Assembly: GCA_003075315.1 (NCBI GenBank)
Contig: QDFQ01000001.1
Span: forward strand, 248,001 to 312,000
Direction of reading: 5' to 3'
Length of the DNA: 64,000 nt
Source of the DNA: Arthrobacter sp. TPD3018
GTDB lineage: Bacteria; Pseudomonadota; Alphaproteobacteria; Sphingomonadales; Sphingomonadaceae
Shown: positions 1-10,965 of the stretch, piece by piece
Layout: every line of letters starts with the position of its first letter
How positions within the stretch are numbered: position 1 is the first letter of the stretch
Made by a program: the position numbers and the translations under genes
Notes under the pieces: generated by a model
Database searches by the model: none
Told to the model about the DNA's origin: nothing
The model's input: the letters and a program-made list of their open reading frames with translations, nothing else

Positions 1-1
1 T

Positions 2-2023
2 CTGTTCGCGATCGTCGCGGGCGATCTGGCGGTCAATCGCGGCAGCTTCGTCACGCAGTCGGGCCGCGAGGTTGCCTTGGGCATCTGGGTCCGCGCGGCC
101 GATATCGACAAGACGCATCATGCGCTGCACGCGCTGAAGCTGTCGATGGCGTGGGACGAGCGCGTCTATGGCCGCGAATACGACCTCGACGTGTTCAACA
201 TCGTCGCGGTCGACGATTTCAACTTTGGCGCGATGGAGAACAAGGGGCTGAACATCTTCAACAGCCGCTACATCCTCGCCGATCCCGACACGGCCACCGA
301 TTACGATTACGACGCGATCGCCGCGGTGGTGGCGCACGAATATTTCCACAACTGGTCGGGCAATCGCATCACCTGCCGCGACTGGTTCCAGCTGAGCCTG
401 AAGGAAGGCTTCACCGTCTATCGCGACCAGGGCTTTTCGGCGGACCAGGGATCGGCGGCGGTCAAGCGGATCGAGGACGTGCGGGGCCTGCGCGCGGCGC
501 AATTCCCGGAGGATGCCGGCCCGCTCGCACATCCGGTGCGCCCCGAAAGCTATCTGGAGATCAGCAACTTCTACACGGCGACCATCTATAACAAGGGCGC
601 CGAGCTGATCCGCATGATGGCGACGATCCTGGGCCCCAAGGCGTTCCGCGCCGCGACCGACCTGTACTTCAGCCGTTTCGACGGGACGGCGGCGACGTGC
701 GAGGATTTCGTCGCCTGCATGGAAGAGGCGAGCGGCATCGACCTCGCCCAATTCCGCTTGTGGTACAGCCAGGCGGGCACGCCGCGCGTCGCCGCCAGCC
801 TGGGCCATGAGGCGGGCGAGGGCCGCGCGACGCTGCGCCTCGCCCAGCACGTCCCCGCAACGCCGGGTCAGGATGCCAAGCAGCCGATGGTGCTGCCGCT
901 GAAGATCCGGCTGTTCGGCGCCGAGACGGGGCGGCCGATCGGGCCGGAGCGGCTGGTACTGCTCGACGAGGCGGCGAGCACGATCGTGTTCGACGGCGTC
1001 ACCGAACGGCCCGTTTTGTCGATCAACCGCGGCTTTTCGGCGCCGGTGATCGTCGAAAGCGATCGCAGCGCCGCCGACCTCGCCTTCCTCAGCGGGCACG
1101 ACGACGATCCGTTCGCCCGCTACGAGGCCATGCAGCAGCTGATGCTCGACACATTGGTGGCGGGCGCGGTCGAGGGGCAGGCGGACCATGGTGCGGTGAT
1201 CGCTGCGGTCGCCGATACGCTGGGCAATCGCGATCTCGATCCCGCCTTCATCGCCGAAGCGGTGCTGCTGCCGTCCGAAAGCTTCATCGGCGACCAGCTG
1301 GCGCTCGTCGATCCCGATGCGATCTTCGCGGCGCGCGAAAGCCTGCGCCGGGCGCTCGGCACCGAGCTCGCCGATTTGTGGCGGCATGCCTATGAGGCGG
1401 GTCCGCGCGATGCCTATGCCCATACGCCGGTCGCCAAGGGACTGCGCCGGCTGCGCAATGTGGCGCTGGGCTATATCGCCGCAAGCGGTGCGGGGGATGC
1501 GGCGAGCCTTGCCTTCCGCCAGTTCGAGCGCGCCGACAATATGACCGATCGGCAGGGCGCGCTGACGACGCTGGCGAGCGGCTATTCCGACGAGCGGGAA
1601 GCGGCGCTCGACATCTTCTACAATCGCTATGCCGGCAACAGCCTGGTCATCGACAAATGGTTCCAGACGCAGGCGCTCGCGGCGCGTGACGATACCGGGC
1701 GGCTGGTCGAGGATCTGGCGCGGCACCCCGACTTCACGCTCGCTAACCCCAATCGCGCCCGCTCGCTGATCGGGGCGTTCGGGGCAAACCAGCGCGCGTT
1801 CAACGCGGCGGACGGTTCGGGATATCGCTTCCTCGCCGAACAGCTGATCCAGCTCGACAAGCTGAACCCGCAGACCGCGGCGAAGCTGTTGCCGCCGCTG
1901 GGTCGCTGGCGCCGCTTCGATTCGACCCGGTCTGCGGCGATGCGTGCCGCGCTGGAGCGGATCGTCGCGGTTCCCGGCCTGTCGCGCGACCTGTTCGAAC
2001 AGGCTTCGAAGAGCCTGGGGTGA
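2..2023 (+). CDS. pepN: Aminopeptidase N, C-terminal part (5' end outside window)
   Basis: M1-family zinc aminopeptidase that removes N-terminal residues from peptides in the cytoplasm. The reading frame is open from base 2, so the gene begins upstream of the window. The substrate-binding GAMEN motif is encoded near 229-243 and the zinc site HEYFHNW near 331-351, followed by the expected downstream glutamate region (LKEGFTVYRDQGFS). The remaining ~450 residues match the DUF3458-type Ig-like domain and C-terminal helical repeat domain of PepN. It ends in SKSLG with a TGA at 2021-2023. No terminator is obvious in the ~280 bases downstream, where I see no other gene. Confidence 0.95.
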   Translation: MFAIVAGDLAVNRGSFVTQSGREVALGIWVRAADIDKTHHALHALKLSMAWDERVYGREYDLDVFNIVAVDDFNFGAMENKGLNIFNSRYILADPDTATDYDYDAIAAVVAHEYFHNWSGNRITCRDWFQLSLKEGFTVYRDQGFSADQGSAAVKRIEDVRGLRAAQFPEDAGPLAHPVRPESYLEISNFYTATIYNKGAELIRMMATILGPKAFRAATDLYFSRFDGTAATCEDFVACMEEASGIDLAQFRLWYSQAGTPRVAASLGHEAGEGRATLRLAQHVPATPGQDAKQPMVLPLKIRLFGAETGRPIGPERLVLLDEAASTIVFDGVTERPVLSINRGFSAPVIVESDRSAADLAFLSGHDDDPFARYEAMQQLMLDTLVAGAVEGQADHGAVIAAVADTLGNRDLDPAFIAEAVLLPSESFIGDQLALVDPDAIFAARESLRRALGTELADLWRHAYEAGPRDAYAHTPVAKGLRRLRNVALGYIAASGAGDAASLAFRQFERADNMTDRQGALTTLASGYSDEREAALDIFYNRYAGNSLVIDKWFQTQALAARDDTGRLVEDLARHPDFTLANPNRARSLIGAFGANQRAFNAADGSGYRFLAEQLIQLDKLNPQTAAKLLPPLGRWRRFDSTRSAAMRAALERIVAVPGLSRDLFEQASKSLG

Positions 2024-2306
2024 TCGGGCGGCCGTCAGGCCGAGGGAGACCGGACGCCGAGACCCGGTGACGATCCGCTGATCGGGGCGCCGCGCGCCGA
2101 CCGGCGCAAAGGTTTGCGGACGCCGAATACTTGGGCCGAACGTGCTGATGTCCTTGCCGTTACCGATCGGCGAAGCTTTGCCGCCGAATTGCTGTTGTCG
2201 CGGGAAAGGGCGCTGATCGAGATTAATTCGGTTGTTACTGCGATCCATGTTGCGTGCTTTTCGGCCGAAGCATAGGCTGCACAGGTCTCGGGGTGGGAGA
2301 AGACGT

Positions 2307-3803
2307 GTGAGCGTACGGCGTGCGGTTGGGATTCTGGCGCTGACGGCGCTGTTGTCGGGTTGCGGCGGTGATGGCGGCGGATCGGGCGGCGGCGGGGCGA
2401 CCGGCAGCGCGCCGACACCGACGCCAACGGCCACGCCGACCCCCACTGCCAGCAATGGCTGCTCGCTGCGCAGCCGCCAGGATTGGGTCGCGGCGCAGAT
2501 GAAGGAATGGTATCTGTTCTACGATACCCTGCCGAACAGCTTGGATCCGAGCGGCTACACGACCGTCGACAGCTATCTGGATGCGCTGACTGCGACGGCG
2601 CGGTCGCAGCGCAAGGACCGGTATTTCACCTATCTGACGTCGATCCAGCAGGAAACCGCCTATTACGAGCAGGGATCCAGCGCGGGCTTCGGCTGGCGAC
2701 TTGGGCTCGATTCGTCCGGGCGGCTGTACGTCACCGAAGCGTATGAAAGCGCGCCGGCGCTGACCGCGGGGATCGATCGCGGTGCGGAAATCCTGGCGAT
2801 CGGCACGTCGTCGAGCAATTTGCAGACCGTCAGCAGCCTGTACAATGCCGGCGGCAGCGCGCTGAGCGATTCGCTGGGGCCGAGCACGACCGGTACGCAG
2901 CGCTATTTCCAGATTCGTGACGCCAGCGGCACGCGGACCGTGGCGGTGACGAAGACCGATTTCACGCTGAGCCCTGTGTCCAGCCGCTACGGCGCCAAGA
3001 TCATTACCGACAACGGCCAGCGCTACGGCTATGTGAACCTTCGCACCTTCATCACCACGGCGAACGATCAGCTGCGCAGCGCCTTTGCGCAGTTCAAGGC
3101 GGCGGGGATCACCAATGTGGTCGTTGACCTGCGCTACAATGGTGGGGGCCTGGTCGATACCGCGGTGGTGATGAGCAACTTGCTCGGTGGGAATCGTGCG
3201 TCGACCGACGTGATGAGCTATATGAGCTTCCGTCCGGAAAAGGCGTCGGAGAACACGACCTATCTGTTTAAGCCCGAGCCGAATGCGATCGCGGCGACCA
3301 AGATCGCCTTCATCGGCACGGGCAGCACGGCATCGGCCAGCGAGTTCGTCATCAATGCCTTCGTCCCCTATCTGGGCGCTAACGACGGGCTGATCGGCGG
3401 CAACACCTATGGCAAGCCGGTGGGGCAGATCGCGCTGGACCAGAAGTCGTGCGACGACCGGCTGCGCGTAATCGCCTTCGCATTGCAGAATGCGGCGCGG
3501 CAGGGGGCTTATTATAACGGCCTCGCGAGCACGATGGTGTCGACCTGCCAGGCCGGCGACGACATTTCGTATCCGATGGGCGATGCGCGCGAGGCATCGA
3601 CGCGGGCGGCGCTCGACTTCCTGCAGGGCAAGAGCTGCACGCGCATCTCCGCCTCGGCAAGCGCGAGCGCGAATGCGGGCAGCGGAGACGGCCCGCTGGC
3701 GACGCGTGCGTCGCTGCTGACCGACGTGCCCGAGCGCGAGGCGCTGATGCCGCCGTTCGAACGCCGTACGCCGGCGCAGCGCGAGGTGCCGGGGCTGTAC
3801 TGA
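2307..3803 (+). CDS. S41-family peptidase, putative lipoprotein
   Basis: C-terminal-processing-type serine protease, about 498 residues. The chosen GTG start at 2307 has GGGAGA a few bases upstream and gives a short lipoprotein signal with lipobox LSGC; an in-frame ATG at 2247 is the alternative. After the cysteine comes a Gly-rich and Thr-Pro-rich linker, then a PDZ-like segment (TEAYESAPALTAGIDRGAEI) and the S41 catalytic core: LRYNGGGLVDTA, the serine region GSTASASEF, and a lysine in TYGKPVGQ that fits the Ser/Lys dyad. Expected to act in the periplasm attached to a membrane. The C-terminal ~60 residues are low complexity (Ser/Ala then Arg/Pro rich). Substrate unknown. Confidence 0.85.
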   Translation: MSVRRAVGILALTALLSGCGGDGGGSGGGGATGSAPTPTPTATPTPTASNGCSLRSRQDWVAAQMKEWYLFYDTLPNSLDPSGYTTVDSYLDALTATARSQRKDRYFTYLTSIQQETAYYEQGSSAGFGWRLGLDSSGRLYVTEAYESAPALTAGIDRGAEILAIGTSSSNLQTVSSLYNAGGSALSDSLGPSTTGTQRYFQIRDASGTRTVAVTKTDFTLSPVSSRYGAKIITDNGQRYGYVNLRTFITTANDQLRSAFAQFKAAGITNVVVDLRYNGGGLVDTAVVMSNLLGGNRASTDVMSYMSFRPEKASENTTYLFKPEPNAIAATKIAFIGTGSTASASEFVINAFVPYLGANDGLIGGNTYGKPVGQIALDQKSCDDRLRVIAFALQNAARQGAYYNGLASTMVSTCQAGDDISYPMGDAREASTRAALDFLQGKSCTRISASASASANAGSGDGPLATRASLLTDVPEREALMPPFERRTPAQREVPGLY

Positions 3804-3854
3804 CGCCGCGCGCTTTTGCCGGTATGGCCATCCCCGACCAACATGGGGGGTGAC

Positions 3855-4184
3855 ATGCAGGACGACGACAGCTTCGTGTACGACGAGGCGAGCGGCGAGT
3901 GGATCAGTGCCAGCGACGCGGCGGCGAAGGCGGCCGCGTCCGGCAACGCGGGTGGTGGCGGCGACAGCGATGTCGAGGTGCGCGACGCGGTCGGCAACCT
4001 GCTGGCCGATGGCGACCAGGTGACGCTGATCAAGGACCTGACCGTCAAGGGCGCGGGCCAGACGCTAAAGCGCGGCACGCTGATCAAGAGCATCCGGCTG
4101 ACCGGCGACGCGCAGGAGATCGACTGCAAGTTCGACGGGATCAAGGGGCTGGTGCTGCGCGCCGAGTTCGTGCGGAAGCGCTGA
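3855..4184 (+). CDS. PhnA-domain protein (YjdM-like)
   Basis: A 109-residue protein with the C-terminal PhnA/YjdM domain: the block DAVGNLLADGDQVTLIKDL followed by KGAGQTLKRGTLIKSIRL and GIKGLVLRAEFVRK is typical. The N-terminal zinc ribbon of E. coli YjdM is replaced by a short acidic and Ala/Gly-rich segment. The start at 3855 was chosen because GGGGGGTGAC precedes it directly; an upstream start at 3816 lacks a ribosome site. Despite the historical name, a role in phosphonate use is not established. The stop codon abuts the ATG of the uracil-DNA glycosylase gene, so the two are probably co-translated. Confidence 0.85.
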   Translation: MQDDDSFVYDEASGEWISASDAAAKAAASGNAGGGGDSDVEVRDAVGNLLADGDQVTLIKDLTVKGAGQTLKRGTLIKSIRLTGDAQEIDCKFDGIKGLVLRAEFVRKR

Positions 4185-4892
4185 ATGGACGTGGCGGACA
4201 TCGGCCTGCGGCTGGACCCGAGCTGGCGTGCAGCGCTCGACCCGGTGCTGGCGGGCGAGGCGATGGCGGACCTGCGCCGCTTTCTGACCGCGGAAGAGGC
4301 GGCGGGGAAGGCCATCCTGCCGCCACCGCACGACTGGTTCCGGGCGCTGGAGCTGACGCCGCTCGACGCGGTGAAGGTCGTGATCCTGGGGCAGGACCCG
4401 TACCACGGACCGGGGCAGGCGCATGGCCTGAGCTTTTCGGTGCAGCCGGGGGTGAAGGTGCCGCCGTCGCTGCGCAACATCTTCAAGGAATTGCACGACG
4501 ACCTGGGCGTCCCCCCGCCGGGCCATGGGCATCTGGAACGCTGGGCGAGGGCGGGCGTGCTGCTGCTCAACAGCGTGCTGACCGTCGAACAGGGGCGCGC
4601 CGCGGCGCATGCCGGCCGGGGGTGGGAGGCGTTCACCGACGCGGTCATCCGCGCGGTCGCCGCCAAGCCGGAGCCGGTCGTGTTCCTGCTGTGGGGCGCG
4701 CATGCGCAGAAGAAGGCGGCGTTCGTCACGGACGTGTCGCGCGGCGGGCGGCATCTGGTGCTGCGATCGCCGCACCCGTCGCCGCTGTCGGCGTATAACG
4801 GCTGGTTCGGCAGCAAGCCGTTCAGCCAGGCGAACGCCTTCCTGACCGCGCACGGCCGCGGGCCGGTGGATTGGACGTTGCCGGCGGCGTGA
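4185..4892 (+). CDS. ung: Uracil-DNA glycosylase
   Basis: Family 1 UDG, 235 residues, which excises uracil from DNA to start base excision repair. The water-activating motif GQDPYHG is at residues 69-75, and the DNA-intercalation/catalytic motif HPSPLSAY is near the C-terminus, with [11 protein letters not shown] and [10 protein letters not shown] in between, all family hallmarks. The ATG follows the preceding TGA without a gap, so no separate promoter is needed. Confidence 0.96.
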   Translation: MDVADIGLRLDPSWRAALDPVLAGEAMADLRRFLTAEEAAGKAILPPPHDWFRALELTPLDAVKVVILGQDPYHGPGQAHGLSFSVQPGVKVPPSLRNIFKELHDDLGVPPPGHGHLERWARAGVLLLNSVLTVEQGRAAAHAGRGWEAFTDAVIRAVAAKPEPVVFLLWGAHAQKKAAFVTDVSRGGRHLVLRSPHPSPLSAYNGWFGSKPFSQANAFLTAHGRGPVDWTLPAA

Positions 4893-4986
4893 GCTGGCCG
4901 TGTCCCGCCCGGTCGCCCGGCGGAGCGCGAGCGACGCTCATCGGCCGCGGAAGTGGACGAAGTGGACGATACGTCATCGTCCGGAA

Positions 4987-5700
4987 TCACGCCGAGCCGG
5001 CGTCGCCCATCGCGGCGAGGTCGCGCTCCCACGCTTCGTCGCTGGCGCGCAGCTCGGCGCGGTACGCCGCCTCTTCACGCGCCGCCGCGGCCCGCTCCTC
5101 GATCGCATCCTGCTCCGCCTCCGACACGAAGCGCGGCGGCTGGTAGCGAACGAAGGGTTTCGGCAGCGGATCGCCGGCCTCGCGGGCATAGGCGTCCGCC
5201 TCGACCTGATCGATCATGCGGTTGAGGCAGAGCGTCGCGGCATCGGGCGAGCGCTCGGCGCGCACCGTGTCCATCCACGCGCCGTAGCGGACGGGATCGC
5301 GGTAGCGCAGCAGGAACATCGTCAGCTTTTCGTCATAGCGGCGGCGTTCGCCGATCTGTTCGCCCTTGTAGAAGATCGGCGTGGCGACGCCGTGGATCGC
5401 GCGGGAAAAGGCGGCGTCGGACAGGCGCTGGATCGCCTGGTCGAGCGCGGCATCCCAGGCGAAGCGGAAGCTCCGCGCATCGGTGCGCGCGCGCAGCGCA
5501 TAAGCCGCGCTGGTGCTGATCCCGACGCGCTTACACGCACTATCGACACAGCCGCATTCGGCGAGCGCGCGGATGAAATCGACCTGCCGCTCGGGCGTCC
5601 AGCCATCGTGGCGATGGCGGAGTTCGACGGTGTCGAAGTCGAGGGGGTTGCGGGCCGCGGCCTTGCGGCGGCGGGGCGAGCGATGGGGTGCATGGGACAT
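4987..5700 (-). CDS. Uncharacterised HTH-containing protein
   Basis: A 237-residue basic protein I do not recognise by name. Residues ~30-75 (GWTPERQVDFIRALAECG, then VDSACKRVGISTSAAYALR) read as a helix-turn-helix resembling small terminase or transposase-type DNA-binding segments. The rest is charged and largely helical, ending in an Ala/Glu-rich, probably coiled-coil tail. The ATG at 5700 (MSHAPHRSP) is preferred over an upstream one at 5748. No phage genes lie nearby, so terminase is not claimed. It runs convergent with ung. Confidence 0.6.
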   Translation of the reverse strand: MSHAPHRSPRRRKAAARNPLDFDTVELRHRHDGWTPERQVDFIRALAECGCVDSACKRVGISTSAAYALRARTDARSFRFAWDAALDQAIQRLSDAAFSRAIHGVATPIFYKGEQIGERRRYDEKLTMFLLRYRDPVRYGAWMDTVRAERSPDAATLCLNRMIDQVEADAYAREAGDPLPKPFVRYQPPRFVSEAEQDAIEERAAAAREEAAYRAELRASDEAWERDLAAMGDAGSA

Positions 5701-5830
5701 GCTTGGGCATTGGGCAGGTTTTGCGCGTGTAGGACAGGGGGTGGGCAAAATGCGCGGTTTTCTGCGGGGTGTGGCGTGGGGGCGTCCTACAGGGGTGGGG
5801 TGTCGGTTAGGGGGTGGGTTTATACGGATG

Positions 5831-5880
5831 TTGAAAGTGACGTCCTCACTTTAAACGAAATGGCCTTTTTGTTGAAAGTG
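5831..5880. promoter_or_regulatory. Inverted repeat plus third half-site upstream of fic
   Basis: AAAGTGA (5834-5840) and TCACTTT (5846-5852) form a perfect 7-bp inverted repeat with a 5-base spacer, extendable to 10-bp arms (5831-5855) with one mismatch. A further copy of the half-site, GTTGAAAGTG, lies at 5871-5880 in direct orientation with the first (5830-5839), 41 bases apart. It ends 26 bases before the fic ATG, an operator-like position. The Fic protein carries a C-terminal winged helix that could bind here; that link is inference. Confidence 0.45.
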
Positions 5881-5906
5881 CGATTGGGGCTTTGTACTTC
5901 CGTTTA

Positions 5907-7058
5907 ATGGATCGAAATGGCTTCACGGATCGGGCAACAGGATCGCTCATACCGACGATCGGAGGGCGCAAAGCTTTTGTGCCGTCTCCCCTGCCGCCGC
6001 CACATGTCACTGTGGAGCGGTTTCTGCCCGAATTGACCCGCGCCACGCAGGCGGTCGGCGAACTCAAGGGTATTGGGCGGACCGTCTCCAATCCCCTGCT
6101 GTTGGTTCGACCGTTGCAGCGACGTGAGGCTGTATCCTCCTCGAGCATGGAAGGCACTTATACGACCCTGACCGATCTCTTCCTGTTCGAAGCGGGGGAC
6201 AATCAAGCGGCCATCCGTGGCGATACACGGGAAGTCGCCAATTATGTCAGGGCCTTGGAAGGGGCTATTGGTGGTTTGGCTGAACTGCCCATTTCTACGC
6301 GCCTCGTCCGTGATGCGCATCGGGTGCTGTTGAGCGGTGTTGCACGACATAGAGGTGCGGCGGTCGAAGCGGGCGAACTGAAGCGCGATCAAAACTGGAT
6401 AGGGGGTGGCGGTCGGATCGATACCGCGCGCTTCATTCCTGCGCCGCCTGCCGAAACGCCAAGCGCGCTCGATACGCTTATGGCCTTCGTCAACCGTCTG
6501 GATCGCCCTGCGCCCTTGATCGATGCGGCGCTCGCGCATTATCAATTCGAAGCCATTCACCCCTTTGCTGATGGCAACGGTCGGGTTGGCCGAATGCTGA
6601 TCACCTTGATGCTGATCGACAACGGCACGCTCCCGCAGCCATTGCTGTATATGAGTCCGTATCTGGAGCGGCATAAAGATCGTTACATCGACCTGATGTA
6701 CGCGGTGTCCCGTGACGGGGCATGGGAAGAATGGATCGCCTTCTTCCTGGAAGCTGTCGCCGTGTCTGCCGAAGAGACGATCGCGGTGGTCGAGCGCTTG
6801 CAGGACCTGCAACGCGAGTATCGCGAACGGTTCCAGACCGCGCGCCGATCTGCCCTGATGCTACGGATTATTGACCTTGCATTCGAAAGGCCCGCGCGAT
6901 CGATTTCGAACATCGCAGACGCGCTGGGCGTGACCTATGCCGGTGCCGCGAACAACGTGCGCGAACTCGTCCATGCGGGTGTGGCGGAAGAGGTAGAGGG
7001 ATCCTACCCGAAGCTGATCCGCTTTCCCGGGGTGGTGGCCGCGCTGGGTATGCCGTGA
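5907..7058 (+). CDS. Fic-family protein (AMP-transferase type) with C-terminal HTH
   Basis: 383-residue Fic/DOC protein that would transfer AMP from ATP onto target hydroxyl groups. The core motif HPFADGNGRVGR at residues 218-229 is complete, including the catalytic His. An N-terminal inhibitory motif of the form [S/T]xxxE[G/N] is present as SSSMEG at 78-83, which makes this a class II, self-inhibited Fic protein. The Fic core is followed by a helical linker and a winged-helix-like region (SISNIADALGVTYAGAANNV). The ATG at 5907 is preferred over a TTG at 5892. No separate antitoxin gene is present, as expected for class II. The gene sits in a less GC-rich patch, suggesting acquired DNA. Confidence 0.9.
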   Translation: MDRNGFTDRATGSLIPTIGGRKAFVPSPLPPPHVTVERFLPELTRATQAVGELKGIGRTVSNPLLLVRPLQRREAVSSSSMEGTYTTLTDLFLFEAGDNQAAIRGDTREVANYVRALEGAIGGLAELPISTRLVRDAHRVLLSGVARHRGAAVEAGELKRDQNWIGGGGRIDTARFIPAPPAETPSALDTLMAFVNRLDRPAPLIDAALAHYQFEAIHPFADGNGRVGRMLITLMLIDNGTLPQPLLYMSPYLERHKDRYIDLMYAVSRDGAWEEWIAFFLEAVAVSAEETIAVVERLQDLQREYRERFQTARRSALMLRIIDLAFERPARSISNIADALGVTYAGAANNVRELVHAGVAEEVEGSYPKLIRFPGVVAALGMP

Positions 7059-7430
7059 TGGCGCATCCGCCCCATTAGCAGCCTAGCTTTTGCGCTGCGC
7101 CCTTTGTCGGAACGCGTAGCACGAAGTCACCGCCACACCCGTGTGTTCCCTCCTTGTTCGCGATGGAAATCGTGCTAACATCTTTAAGTCGACCGATTCG
7201 CTTCGGGCCGATCCAAATAAAGGAGGCGCCTATTCGATTGGTATGAATGACTTTGCATTCGCCGCGCTTGAAGCGCTAGCTGACTAACGGGTGGCTATAA
7301 AGATATTGGTCGTTTACGGAAACGTTGGGGAAGCCCAGATACCAGACGCGATCAAGCTTCATCGAAAACCCTATTACGCGCAGCTTTGCTTTATCGCGCA
7401 CCACACCACGCGAACTTCTGGAGAAGGCGT
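7059..7430. other. AT-richer intergenic stretch after fic
   Basis: About 370 bases with visibly lower GC than the surroundings and no convincing long gene. It contains a strong but unassigned Shine-Dalgarno-like AGGAGG at 7221-7226 and a 14-codon ORF at 7243-7287, whose 16-base spacing from that site is too long for confidence. ORFs starting at 7291 (plus) or 7512 (minus) look like chance frames. It could be a leader for the small gene at 7431 or remnant acquired DNA. Confidence 0.4.
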
Positions 7431-7598
7431 ATGGTGCAGCACGAATGGTTCCTCCACATGGATCGCCATTGGATGTGGCGTTGGTTTTTGACCAACGGCC
7501 GTGGCCAGGCATTCGCCATGTCGAAGGATGGTTTCTTCACGAGGGAAGAAGCGGTCCAGAACCAAGACGTTGCTCGCATGGCCGTGATCGGCCTTTAG
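7431..7598 (+). CDS. Small hypothetical protein, Trp/Met/His-rich
   Basis: A 55-residue protein beginning MVQHEWFLHMDRHWMWRWF. GGAGAAGG precedes the ATG and a strong terminator follows at 7628-7659, so this is probably an expressed gene. The segment GQAFAMSKDGFFTREEAVQN loosely resembles small DUF1508/YegP-type repeats (aromatic-x-A-S-x-x-F-x-T-x-x-E-A-x-x-N), but I do not assign a family. It lies between fic and thiC in the less GC-rich patch. Confidence 0.5.
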   Translation: MVQHEWFLHMDRHWMWRWFLTNGRGQAFAMSKDGFFTREEAVQNQDVARMAVIGL

Positions 7599-7627
7599 GC
7601 GAGTAAACCGAAGCGAATTGGAAGATG

Positions 7628-7659
7628 GGCGACCGGCATAAATGCGCCGGTCGCCTTTT
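7628..7659 (+). terminator. Rho-independent terminator
   Basis: GGCGACCGGC (7628-7637) and GCCGGTCGCC (7646-7655) form a perfect 10-bp stem with an 8-base loop, followed by TTTT. It ends the small gene at 7431-7598; the T-run is only on the plus strand. Confidence 0.8.
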
Positions 7660-7683
7660 GTAGTTGGAACTGAGGCTTAGAAC

Positions 7684-9740
<2,057 letters not shown>

Positions 9741-9810
9741 AGGGGTTTACGCGCTTTTTCGGGAGGGCGCCAACATATTCCTGCCCGGCCAGGGACACGC
9801 CGTCATCCCA

Positions 9811-9885
9811 GCGTAGGCTGGGATCTGCCCGTGACGGCGCGGGACAGGAGCCGAGGGAGGCCCCAGCCTGCGCTGGGGCGACGCT
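9811..9885. repeat. Intergenic palindromic repeats
   Basis: Two small hairpin units, one around CCCAGCGTAGGCTGGG (from 9818) and one around CCCCAGCCTGCGCTGGGG (from 9861). They lie between the thiC riboswitch and the end of the first ferritin-like gene. They resemble the CGTCATCCC-type dispersed repeats elsewhere in the window. Confidence 0.5.
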
Positions 9886-9901
9886 CTGGTCTCGGGGTGC
9901 G

Positions 9902-10924
9902 TCAGCCGCTGGCCGCCGACGTGCGGATGTTGCCGTTGATGCCGTTGGGGAAGAAGCCGCCGGCGGTCACCGCTGCCTTGTTGAGGAAGACGATGTTGAG
10001 CACCTGGCCGGTCGAGCGGCTGTAGACGATGCCGTTGGAATCGGTCGGCACGATGTTGGCCGTGCTGGTGTCGCCGATGCCCTGGTCGGCGTCGCTGGCG
10101 CCGTCGAGGCTGTCGCGCGCGTCGGAGATGAGGCGCGCGTTGTTGAGGATCGCCGGGTTGTAGAGGATCGACGAGGCGTCGATGCCCTTGCGGTACAGGA
10201 CCGAGCGGATCAGGCCGGCGTGATAGCTTTCGGCGGCGAGGATGCCGGCGGCGGCTTCGAGGTAGACCTTGTTGCCGATCGCCGGTGCGGCGCCCTTGTA
10301 CGCGCTGACGCCGACGTCTTCGAACAGATACGCGCCGAGCAGGAAGCTGATGTCGTCGGCATAGGGGTTGAACGTGCCGCTCGCACCGACCACGCCCGCC
10401 GCGCGGGCGGCGGCGGTGAAGGCGCCGTTGGCGTCGCCCGAGATGTTGATCGCCGGCATCGCCACCGCCGCACCGACGCCGCCCGATCCGGCGCCCAAGG
10501 CGGTGCGCAGGAAGGTGACGTGGGCGATTTCGTCATTGGCGATTTCGCGCGCGTATTGCGCGACGACGGGATCCTGGAAGGGCACCTGCGCGCCGCCGGT
10601 CACCGTGCCGCCGATGCCGACGCCGGTGGTGAGGCCGGGGTTCAGACCCTGGCCGAAGGCGGCCCAGCTGTAGAATTGCGCCTCGAGATATTCGAGGTTG
10701 AGCGCGAAGTTGAGCACGTCGGCGTCCGCGGCGATCGGCGTCGGGCTGCCGGTGGGGGTGGGCGTCGGCGTCGCGGTGCCGCCGGTGTCGCCACCGCAGG
10801 CGGCGAGCAGCGAGAGCGCACCCGCCGAGGCGGCGGCGCCGCCGGCATAGCGCAGGAAGGCGCGGCGTTCGGCACGGCGATCGGCGATCGCGGAAAGGAT
10901 GGTATCGGTCGGAAGATCGGTCAT
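9902..10924 (-). CDS. Ferritin-like desiccation-related protein 1 (Tat, lipoprotein type)
   Basis: 340 residues. The N-terminus has a twin-arginine-like signal (RRAFLR at 20-25) followed by a hydrophobic stretch and lipobox LAAC at 40-43, then a Thr-Pro linker. The body is a Ferritin_2 four-helix domain of the PCC13-62 desiccation-related type, with likely metal or helix-core motifs NLEYLEAQFY (76-85), EIANDEIAHVTFLR, FEDVGVSAYKGA and AESYHAGLIR. The conserved tail (YSRSTGQVLNIVFLN, GGFFPNGINGNI) is also typical. Expected to be exported folded and lipid-anchored. Last gene of the array, 41 bases after the preceding paralogue. Whether it binds iron is not shown by sequence alone. Confidence 0.85.
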   Translation of the reverse strand: MTDLPTDTILSAIADRRAERRAFLRYAGGAAASAGALSLLAACGGDTGGTATPTPTPTGSPTPIAADADVLNFALNLEYLEAQFYSWAAFGQGLNPGLTTGVGIGGTVTGGAQVPFQDPVVAQYAREIANDEIAHVTFLRTALGAGSGGVGAAVAMPAINISGDANGAFTAAARAAGVVGASGTFNPYADDISFLLGAYLFEDVGVSAYKGAAPAIGNKVYLEAAAGILAAESYHAGLIRSVLYRKGIDASSILYNPAILNNARLISDARDSLDGASDADQGIGDTSTANIVPTDSNGIVYSRSTGQVLNIVFLNKAAVTAGGFFPNGINGNIRTSAASG

Positions 10925-10965
10925 CGGGTCTGTCCCTGGCGAAATCGGTTGGAGCGCGTCGGCGA

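Noticed and set aside
4987..5700. Phage terminase small subunit
   Set aside because: Only the HTH segment is reminiscent; there is no terminase large subunit or other phage gene nearby.
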